Shown piece by piece: positions 36,011 through 42,868 of a DNA stretch of 64,000 nt. Each line of letters opens with the position of its first letter. Positions within the stretch are counted from its first letter, which is position 1. Both the position numbers and the translations under genes were made by a program. Under the pieces are notes generated by a model. The model ran no database searches. It was not told where the DNA came from and saw nothing but the letters and a program-made list of their open reading frames with translations. Origin of the DNA: OLB6 sp964620125 (GTDB lineage: Bacteria > Bacteroidota > Ignavibacteria > Kapaibacteriales > Kapaibacteriaceae); NCBI GenBank assembly GCA_964620125.1, contig CAZUGQ010000002.1, positions 62,001 to 126,000 on the forward strand, read 5' to 3'.

Positions 36011-36919
36011 TTATTCCTTTGCTTTTGCAAACAGAGAGTGGCGGTATGAAATCAGTCCGCTCTCTACACCACGAAAGCGAGTGCGCAGTTGGCTCTCGGC
36101 CTTCAGTGAAACTAGTCCGGCACGAAGTGGTCTGCGAGCAGCCTGCTGCAGGTCGGCCGACAGCACCGGACTTATCATCGCTTCATCCAGGCGGAAGGTT
36201 CGTGCAATCTGGCGGGCAAACTCGTAGCGGCTTACGTATTCCGATCCACCAACATGATACAAGCCAGTCAAACGCCGAGTGGCTAGCAGCATGATGGCTT
36301 CAGCGAGGTCGTCCACGTACGTCGGGTTTCCGAACTGGTCTGTTGCAGCGCGAATGCCAAGCCCCTTTTCAAATGAGTTCAAGACAAAGTGAACAAAATC
36401 CGGGCGCGAAGGATTGGGCGAATACACAACGTTTGTGCGTACGATGGTGTAATCAACGCCCGAAGCAGCAAGGGCGTTCTCTCCGGCAAGTTTGCTTTTG
36501 CCGTAGTAGTTGATTGGTGATGGAATGTCCGACTCATCGTATGGCCCCTTCTCGCCATCGAACACATAGTCTGTACTCACGTGGAGGATGTGTGCATCGG
36601 CAGACCGCGCGATACGGATAAGGTTTTCAAGGAGTGATACGTTGAGTTTCCATGCCAAGCGTTTTTCCGATTCACAGGCGTCAACATTCGTATGCCCAGC
36701 AAGATTGATGATGGTTGATGGCAGTTGCGACAGTATTGCATTCTTGAGTTCGGAGCGTTTGGTTACGTCGACCCTTGTTACGCGAACATTCTCATGATCG
36801 AGTTGCAAATCGGATCCCGTGATTAGATGCAAGGGGGCTGAGGATTCCTGCAGCATCATGGGTACAAGAGAGCTAGCCGTGGTACTTCCGGCTCCAACGA
36901 TTACGATAGGTGAAAGCAT
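36011..36919 (-). CDS. RmlD-type dTDP-4-dehydrorhamnose reductase / sugar nucleotide oxidoreductase
   Basis: 302 residues from ATG 36917-36919. Extended SDR fold: Rossmann start IVIVGAGSTTASS (an atypical glycine loop, GxGxxxAS instead of GxxGxxG), NLAGHTNVDACE, VSTDYVFDGEKGPYDE, NYYGKSKLAGE (catalytic YxxxK) and RTNVVYSPNPSRPDFVHFVL, typical of RmlD. It probably reduces a 4-keto deoxysugar nucleotide for surface polysaccharide; the weak glycine loop leaves substrate and activity less certain. Its partner rmlC is at 52.8 kb, not adjacent. Confidence 0.8.
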   Translation of the reverse strand: MLSPIVIVGAGSTTASSLVPMMLQESSAPLHLITGSDLQLDHENVRVTRVDVTKRSELKNAILSQLPSTIINLAGHTNVDACESEKRLAWKLNVSLLENLIRIARSADAHILHVSTDYVFDGEKGPYDESDIPSPINYYGKSKLAGENALAASGVDYTIVRTNVVYSPNPSRPDFVHFVLNSFEKGLGIRAATDQFGNPTYVDDLAEAIMLLATRRLTGLYHVGGSEYVSRYEFARQIARTFRLDEAMISPVLSADLQQAARRPLRAGLVSLKAESQLRTRFRGVESGLISYRHSLFAKAKE

Positions 36920-36942
36920 ATGGCAAATGTAAATTGAGTGTG

Positions 36943-38155
36943 ATGCCACTGGTTAGTAGCCTACTCCTGCTCATCATCGTAGCCCGCGTATTCGGGCAGG
37001 TGATGTTGCGTCTTAAGCAGCCTGCGATTGTTGGCGAAATGCTGGCGGGCGTACTGCTAGGTCCAAGTTTGTTGGGTATTGTGCATGCAAGCCCTGCTCT
37101 TTCTGGGATTTCCGAACTATCGGTGTTTCTGGTAGTTCTGTCGGCTGGCCTGGAAATGCGTTTTGAAGATGTTGTTCAGGCCTTTAAGGGCAAGGGCATT
37201 GTGATTGGTTTGTTGGGATTCTTGCTGCCCCTGGCGGCAGGTATGGCAGCGGGGTGGATGTTTGGGCTCGACGTGAATCGATCAGTGTTTCTTGGTCTTT
37301 GTGTTTCCATTACAGCGCTACCCGTTGCTGTCGGCATTCTGCAGAGTTTCAATCTGCTTAACAGCGACATTGCTCGGTATTCCATAGCAACTGCTGTACT
37401 CAATGATGTTCTAGCGCTGATGATCATGGGCGTGATTCTCGGTCTGCCGGAGCAGAGGTCGTTCGAGATGGTGGCAGTATCCGTGCTATACACTGTTTGG
37501 AAGCTCATTCTTCTTGGCGGCATCATCATTGGCTTCAACTGGTTTCTTACCAAGCTTGTTGAATGGGGTGTACATATTGAACGATTCCCGGAGCGACTGG
37601 TTCAGTGGCTTGGCAACGACGCGTTGTTTGGAATCGTTGTGGTGTTTGTTCTTGCCTTTGGCACCGTGAGCGAACAGCTTGGATTCCACTTTGTAATCGG
37701 CGCCTTTTTTGGAGCGCTCCTGATTGATCGTACATTTTTCCTTGCGGAGCGGTATCACGATCTGGATAGCACATTACGTTCCGTAAGTGATGGGTTTCTT
37801 GCTCCAATTTTCTTTGCGTATCTCGGATTGGAGTTTAATGCAAGTCAGATGCCATCGGCTCTTTTTGTCATCGTCATTCTCATTATCTCCATCGTCACCA
37901 AGATTGCGGCCGGATATTATGGTGGCCGGATTATCAAGCTGCCGCCCAATCNNNNNNNNNNTAGGTATCATCCTTAATGGCCGAGGGGTTATGGAGCTGG
38001 TGATTGCCAGTATTGCGTACGAGCGAGGACTCATTGGTCAAGGACTGTTCTCAGCCTTGGTATTGATGGGCGTGGTTACCACGCTGATTACGCCGCTGTT
38101 GTTCAAGCGGTTTGTTATGCCGACGCTCGAGCAAGAGGCGGCTGTACAGGGGTAG
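36943..38155 (+). CDS. Cation:proton antiporter (CPA2/KefB-GerN-like), interrupted by an assembly gap
   Basis: Starts at ATG 36943 (MPLVSSLLLLIIVARVFG). About 10-12 hydrophobic helices follow, with QPAIVGEMLAGVLLGPSLLG (helix 2) and ...VIGAFFGALL. The reading frame differs before and after the 10-N block at 37952-37961, but the text after it (GIILNGRGVMELVIASIAYERGLI) is the expected next helix of the same family, so this is one gene, not a broken one: the 10 Ns are a placeholder of unknown true length. About 404 residues are readable. It exchanges monovalent cations for protons in pH or ion homeostasis. Confidence 0.85.
37952..37961. other. Assembly gap (10 Ns)
   Basis: Ten consecutive N characters inside the antiporter gene. 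A round number of Ns usually marks a join of unknown size; the frame change across it supports that. Confidence 0.97.
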
Positions 38156-38188
38156 GGGCGGAGGTAGCGTGTGATGTGACGGCGGAGT

Positions 38189-38242
38189 TACCGGGAGTAC
38201 TCTTGTCCCGGTAATGGTACCGGGACAAGAGTACTCCCGGTA
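38189..38242. repeat. Nested palindromic (REP/BIME-like) element, copy B
   Basis: Units at 38189-38213 and 38218-38242 with the same TACCGGG/CCCGGTA stems; N11 is AGTACTCTTGT and its reverse complement ACAAGAGTACT. The two units are exact inverted copies with a 4-bp spacer (ATGG), the mirror of the CCAT spacer in copy A. Between the antiporter and the PAS-UbiA gene. Confidence 0.9.
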
Positions 38243-38300
38243 CCATCTTCGTTACCATCTTCCGTTACCACCTTCGGTACCATCTTCGTTACCATCTTCC
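38239..38300 (+). repeat. Tandem 12-13-bp repeats (GTTACCATCTTC-like)
   Basis: About five imperfect copies of G(G/T)TACCA(T/C)CTTC run on directly from palindromic copy B. This continues the pattern at copy A, where short tandem repeats also flank the element. No coding role; it lies upstream of the PAS-UbiA start. Confidence 0.75.
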
Positions 38301-38381
38301 AATCCCGTTATTCGTCCCGTATTCCGACTCCACGGTCAATTTCCTATCTTACCTCCCCCTCCACACTCCCACATTACTGCT

Positions 38382-39626
38382 ATGCGCAAGAGCACTATCA
38401 CCTGCGACATGGAAGGCATCATCGAAACCTATAACCTTGGTGCCCAGGAAATGTTCGGCTACACTCCCGAAGAAGTTATTGGGAAAATGAGAGTAAGCAC
38501 ATTCTCCCCAGGAGAGGTCGTTCTCCAAAACCTTAAAGGCTGGCTTACCACTGCCGTAGTCGAAGGTGAATGGGTGGGCGAAACAAACTTCATCCGCAAA
38601 AACGGCGAAGTATTCGGTGCTCGCATACGTATCACGCCTACCTCGCGCGATGGCCAGCAACTTGGCTTTTGCGGCGTTACGGAAGAACTCCCAGCTCCTG
38701 TCCACGTACCCATAAAATCCAGTACTAAGGTTCTGCGGTGGTTGGTCATTACCAGAGCCCCGTTCCTTACTGCGGCTCTCACTCCAGTCATCATAGGTCT
38801 AGTTTGGACTTCAGCGGTAGGGGGCTTCCCGATTCCTTGGTTGGCATGTTTGGCTGCCGGTTTAGGTGTGCTGATGCTACATCTGAGCGCCAACGTATTT
38901 AATGATTACTTCGATGTAAAGAGTGGCACTGATGCCGCGAACACTAAATACTTTGTGCAGTATTCGGGAGGCAGCCGGGCTATCGAAATGCGGCTGATCG
39001 ACCTCAAGGGCACACGCAACGTGGCAATGATGCTTTTGCTGGTTGCTCTAGTGATCGGAATTGCACTAGCGTATTCCGTTGGCTCTGGCGTTTTAGTGTT
39101 AGGCCTTACCGGGTTGGCGCTCGGCTATTTTTATACTGCACCTCCAATCCGACTAGTAGCGCGCCACGGCCTAGGCGAGATTGCCATAGGCCTAGCGTTT
39201 GGTCCGCTAATCACCATGGGCATGGCCTATGTTGCTACAGGTCAATACCTGTGGGGCGCATTTTTAGTCGGCATTCCCGCCGGACTGCTCACCACCAACA
39301 TCCTGATGATCAACCAGATTCCGGATGCAGAAGGCGACGCTGTAACTGGCAAGAACCACCTGGTGGTTACGTTTGGTCCACAGGTCGCAGCGTGGATCTA
39401 TACCGTCTGCTGGCTTGCAGCACTCGGCACCATCTCCTGGTTGGCTGTAGAGTTGAACAAGCCACTCATGCACATTGCATCACTTGTTGGGCTTGTGTAC
39501 GGTTACACCACAGTGACCTGGATGTTCAAGCACCTCACGAAACGCTCGCTGGTAAAGGCCAACGTGAACACCATTAACCTGCAGATTGTGGTTACCCTGC
39601 TCATGGCTGTGCTGATGGCGTTCTGA
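38382..39626 (+). CDS. PAS domain fused to UbiA-type prenyltransferase (MenA-like)
   Basis: 414 residues from ATG 38382; a frame open to 38214 runs through the repeats. Residues ~1-103 form a PAS fold (CDMEGIIETYNLGAQEMFGYTPEEVIGK, then WVGETNFIRKNGEVFGARIRITP--RDG). Residues ~115-414 form a UbiA-superfamily integral prenyltransferase: NVFNDYFDVKSGTD at 171-184 is the first Asp-rich motif and DAEGDAVTGK the second. Both catalytic motifs look intact. The closest function is 1,4-dihydroxy-2-naphthoate polyprenyltransferase (menaquinone), but other aromatic acceptors are possible. The PAS part suggests ligand or redox control of lipid-quinone synthesis; no kinase or effector is attached. This pairing is unusual. 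Confidence 0.85.
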   Translation: MRKSTITCDMEGIIETYNLGAQEMFGYTPEEVIGKMRVSTFSPGEVVLQNLKGWLTTAVVEGEWVGETNFIRKNGEVFGARIRITPTSRDGQQLGFCGVTEELPAPVHVPIKSSTKVLRWLVITRAPFLTAALTPVIIGLVWTSAVGGFPIPWLACLAAGLGVLMLHLSANVFNDYFDVKSGTDAANTKYFVQYSGGSRAIEMRLIDLKGTRNVAMMLLLVALVIGIALAYSVGSGVLVLGLTGLALGYFYTAPPIRLVARHGLGEIAIGLAFGPLITMGMAYVATGQYLWGAFLVGIPAGLLTTNILMINQIPDAEGDAVTGKNHLVVTFGPQVAAWIYTVCWLAALGTISWLAVELNKPLMHIASLVGLVYGYTTVTWMFKHLTKRSLVKANVNTINLQIVVTLLMAVLMAF

Positions 39627-39629
39627 CGC

Positions 39630-39986
39630 CTACGCATACAACTGCGATGCTTCAACAAAGATCAGGTAGTCCTTGATTTTGCCTCCGTGCATGTTAAAAA
39701 TGTTGCAGAAGGGTACAGTGAGTGTGGAGTCGTTGTGCCGCGTGTAGGTAACCCAGCCGTGCGAAACTATCACGTCACCGGTATCTTTCACATCGGCCAC
39801 CTCGTGCCTGAGCCCCTTGATTGATCCAAAAAAGCCAGTCACGGCAGCGTGGATGTTGTCCTTGCCAATCACTGGCTCGGCGTTACCAAATCGGAACACG
39901 CCATCCTGGGTAAAGAAGCTGGTAAACGTATCGCTATCCATGACATCGATGGCAGCGAAGAGCGGGTTTAGATCGGGGTTGCTCAT
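39630..39986 (-). CDS. SnoaL-like/NTF2-fold small protein
   Basis: 118 residues of the nuclear-transport-factor-2 fold: ANxD-type helix (LNPLFAAIDVMDSDTFTSFFTQDGVFRFG), GKDNIHAAVTGFF, then beta strands ending KIKDYLIFVEASQLYA. Such proteins are isomerases, cyclases or ligand-binders, and the family does not predict the reaction. Convergent with the PAS-UbiA gene, 3 bp apart. Confidence 0.8.
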   Translation of the reverse strand: MSNPDLNPLFAAIDVMDSDTFTSFFTQDGVFRFGNAEPVIGKDNIHAAVTGFFGSIKGLRHEVADVKDTGDVIVSHGWVTYTRHNDSTLTVPFCNIFNMHGGKIKDYLIFVEASQLYA

Positions 39987-40550
39987 AGGTGTCCAGTGTG
40001 AAGGGTGGAGTTAGTGGCTGCCCATATATGATGAAGGTTGTGGGCTCTTTACGAAAGTAATAAGTAGGATGGATATTGCCGACTGACTGGTCGGGTTGTC
40101 AATGAGAAGCTGCATACTTTGCGAAGTAGAATGGAACGTCAGCTCGAATACCCTGTCATACAAGTAACGCAATGCAAAGTCGGTGCTTGATTACAAGTCG
40201 GCCGGTGGGGTGGGGCGCAGTAGTGAACTTGTGTCAGCTGAAGGTTCACGAGTGAACTCCAGCCTTCAATGAATGAGTGTGGTTGTTGATGCTTTTCGAG
40301 GGACTGGTTTCAGAAATGAAATGTTATAAAGTACCCAAGTCAGATCGTTGTCTCTGTAATTGGGCGATTACATGTGGACAGCGGCGCTGAACAACATCTC
40401 TATGACCATGTGTCAAGAATCAAGAAGGTGTAGGGATTGTTATTGATCAAGCGCTCAGAAGAAGTGCAACATGTAACGGTTACTAGTCCGGAATCCCTTT
40501 GGAATTTTGGGTGGCCATGAAGTACCAATGCACTGCTGCCCACGTCTAGA
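39987..40550. other. Non-coding or decayed region, nothing recognised
   Basis: About 560 bp with no ORF of family character on either strand. No tRNA-like fold or long repeat seen. Leads into the tandem palindromic array and, further on, gene remnants, so it is probably decayed sequence. Confidence 0.5.
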
Positions 40551-40740
40551 CACGATCACGCTGCTGGTACCGGGACAATAGCACTCCCGGTACCAGTACC
40601 CAGCTGGTCACAGATGGCCACGATCACGCTGCTGGTACCGGGACAATAGCACTCCCGGTACCAGTACCCAGCTGGTCACAGATGGCCACGTTCACGCCCG
40701 TCTGCTGGTACCGGGTCAATAGCACTCCCGGTACCATTAC
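40551..40740 (+). repeat. Tandem array of palindromic units, copy C
   Basis: A 68-bp unit starting CACGATCACG occurs at 40551-40618, again at 40619-40686 nearly identically, and partially from 40687. Each holds one TACCGGG-N11-CCCGGTA unit (40568-40592, 40636-40660, 40709-40733; N11 = ACAATAGCACT, or TCAATAGCACT in the last). Unlike copies A and B the units are directly repeated, not inverted. Confidence 0.9.
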
Positions 40741-41074
40741 TTTGCTGCTCAAACCTAGACGCGATAACGTCCTCATGACCTACTCTCTACTTACCAATCG
40801 CCGAAGTGCTAACATTTCTGCCAGTAGAAGCAGTGGTAGTTGACCATGCTATTTCGTTGAAGATTAACCTATGTGACAAACCACTCCTGGCTGTGCCGTC
40901 AGAAGCGGTGAGCGGTGGAGCTAAGGTCGCAGTAACCGACGGCCAGGATTTGCTAGAGACTGCGAACTCCGCACCTCTTCCGACTCTTTCGCCCCGGCAC
41001 GTAAAGGAGCTGCTGCGGGTGGGGAAACATGAAGATATCTCGGTACTTAGGGTGATTACTTGTGTCCAACCGCG
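40741..41074. other. Intergenic stretch, nothing recognised
   Basis: An open frame crosses 40806-41141 on the plus strand, but its translation has no recognisable motif and lies amid repeats and remnants. Treated as non-coding. Confidence 0.45.
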
Positions 41075-41380
41075 CTACCCAAGTCGGAAAGAAAAAGGCC
41101 CCACAGGTAAGATGATAATGGCGGATTCCGCGAGGAGTTGACTACGTTCGTCGTTGTACTCGGTGATACCTGAATAGTCTACCGTAATTCTGCTGGCAAC
41201 AATCTTGAAGTAATTGCCGTCCTTCTGAAGGAGCGCTTGGGCGTAAACACCTGTCTCAAACTCCAGGAAGTTCGGCGAACTATAACGTAAAGTAGCGGTT
41301 TCCACTTTTTTCCGAACCTTGTTCTCCCACTCCGCTCCAACTTTTCTGCTCCAAAGCAGGGTGTACTCACCAGGGAATTC
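41075..41380 (-). pseudogene. Possible remnant of an unknown gene
   Basis: The minus-strand frame reads about 100 residues of protein-like composition (aromatic and charged residues mixed, e.g. FPGEYTLLWS, SSPNFLEFETGVYAQALL) back to an in-frame TAG near 41387. There is no good start codon at the boundary. It may be the 3' part of a degraded gene. No family recognised. Confidence 0.3.
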
Positions 41381-41552
41381 ATTCTATGTGCAAACGTGAC
41401 AGGGGTGTCGAGAACCATGAAGCCGATCAACTTCAGCACGTTGCAATTCTCATGTTTGCAAGCTACGCCAAGACGTTTTGTGCTGTTATGCCAATAGTAA
41501 AGAGGCATCAAATCGCAACTGTCACCAGTTTTCACAGATCCTTCTTGGTCGA

Positions 41553-41939
41553 GTGTTAAACGACTATGCAGTAACGTTAGCAGCCCACAGCGGCCAGCTC
41601 CAGCTTAATGCCTACGAACCCTTGGCTGGACTTTGCAACATCGAATCGCAGCACCTTTTGTACAGAGGTTCCATTACCCTGCGTACAAAGTGTGTGGATG
41701 GCATCACCGTAAACGAAAAGCACCTCAAGCATTACATGGAAACCACCGTTGGCATCGTAACTGCACATAATCCCGTTATCGGCTACGATAAGTCAACAGA
41801 ACTCGCCAAAGAAGCCTACACCAGCGGAAAGGGGATTATCGAGATCATCAGGGAGAAGAAGATTCTCACCGAAGGTCAAATCAAGGAGCTGCTAGACCCT
41901 GTGAAGCTAACGAATCTGGACCCCAACCAGTACAAGTAG
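41553..41939 (+). pseudogene. C-terminal fragment of aspartate ammonia-lyase (aspA-like)
   Basis: About 128 residues match the last quarter of AspA: VLNDYAVTLAAHSGQLQLN, then KCVDGITVNEKHLKHYMETTVGIVTA-NPVIGYDKSTELAKEAYTSGKG and LLDP. A full enzyme is ~470 residues, and the fumarase/aspartase signature (GSSxMPxKxNP), which lies just upstream of this point, is absent, as is the whole N-terminal catalytic domain. The frame continues a little further upstream (to 41478) in unrelated sequence. It is therefore a 5'-truncated remnant, inactive as a lyase. Confidence 0.8.
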
Positions 41940-41941
41940 GC

Positions 41942-41969
41942 GCTTGTTGTAAGCAAACTCACAACAAGC
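41942..41969. other. Inverted repeat after the aspA remnant
   Basis: GCTTGTTGT and ACAACAAGC (9-bp perfect arms, 10-nt loop), 2 bp after the remnant's stop. No T-run follows. It is probably the old transcript-end hairpin, preserved. Confidence 0.5.
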
Positions 41970-42025
41970 CAGCAACAGTCAGTTGCCTATCTTCATGTTC
42001 CCACACACATTGAGGAACACCAACC

Positions 42026-42868
42026 ATGAAGCTCGGACCACTCGCTGTTGCTGTGTTTGCAGCACTGTGCACAACATTTTCGCATGCCCAAGACCTCAAG
42101 CTCCCCTCATTGAGTCCGTCGTGCTCAATTGTCCAGGAGTTCTCGGTGTCGAAGATCGAGATTAACTACAGCCGCCCATCCATGCGGGGAAGAACGGTGT
42201 TCGGTGATCTTGTGCCCTTTGGTACAGTATGGCGCACAGGAGCAAATGCTGCTACCAAGATTACCTTCGGCGAAGATGTGCTGGTGGCAGGCACGGCCGT
42301 TAAGGCAGGTACCTACTCGCTCTATTCCATCCCAGGTACAACAGAGTGGGAGATTATCCTGAACAAGACAACCGGTGGATGGAAGGCAGGGGGCTTTGAT
42401 ACGAAGGACGATGTTGCTCGAGTACGGGTGAAACCGTCGGCATTACCACAACGCGTGGAAACGTTTACTATCGACGTCTCGGATGTGATGTTCTCCTCCT
42501 GCTCTATCAATCTCCTGTGGGAGAACACGGCAGTTCGCATTCCAGTAACGGCAACCAATGGCGAACAACTGGTAACGAACATCGAAAAGGCAATCAACGA
42601 ACCCAACATCCCGTACTTCCAGGCTGCGAACTACTACTACCAAACAGATCAGCACTTGGATAAAGCTCTTGACTACTGCAGTAAGGCCGTTGAAAAAAAT
42701 CCGAAGGCCTACTGGATTACCATGCTCAAGGCTCGCATAGCAGCAAAACTTGGCAAGAAGGATGTGGCCCGGGATGCAGCTCAGCAAACCATAACCATCG
42801 CCAAGGGCACGCCGGGCGAAGCGGAATACACCAAGTTTGCACAAGACCTCTTGGCAACGTTGAACTGA
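42026..42868 (+). CDS. DUF2911 domain protein with C-terminal TPR-like tail, exported
   Basis: 280 residues, Sec signal MKLGPLAVAVFAALCTTFSHA-Q. Residues ~25-180 match DUF2911: INYSRPSMRGRTVFG-LVPFG-VWRTGANAATKITF, then AGTYSLYSIPG and EWEIILNK, with NLLWEN at the end. The C-terminal ~90 residues contain helical repeats (YFQAANYYYQTDQHLDKALDYCSKAVEKNPKAYWI) of TPR type. The function of DUF2911 is unknown; it is common in Bacteroidota. It ends by overlapping the next gene by 1 bp, so the two are translationally coupled. Confidence 0.88.
   Translation: MKLGPLAVAVFAALCTTFSHAQDLKLPSLSPSCSIVQEFSVSKIEINYSRPSMRGRTVFGDLVPFGTVWRTGANAATKITFGEDVLVAGTAVKAGTYSLYSIPGTTEWEIILNKTTGGWKAGGFDTKDDVARVRVKPSALPQRVETFTIDVSDVMFSSCSINLLWENTAVRIPVTATNGEQLVTNIEKAINEPNIPYFQAANYYYQTDQHLDKALDYCSKAVEKNPKAYWITMLKARIAAKLGKKDVARDAAQQTITIAKGTPGEAEYTKFAQDLLATLN

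Noticed and set aside
35825..36049. Plus-strand ORF of 74 residues after yifB
   Set aside because: Starts inside the yifB stop region and runs into the end of rmlD on the opposite strand; composition is not protein-like.
38214..38381. Upstream extension of the PAS-UbiA frame
   Set aside because: Translates the repeats (Pro/Ser/His runs) and has no ribosome site; the ATG at 38382 is preferred.
40806..41141. Plus-strand ORF of 111 residues
   Set aside because: No family-like motif, in decayed sequence beside repeats, no ribosome site.
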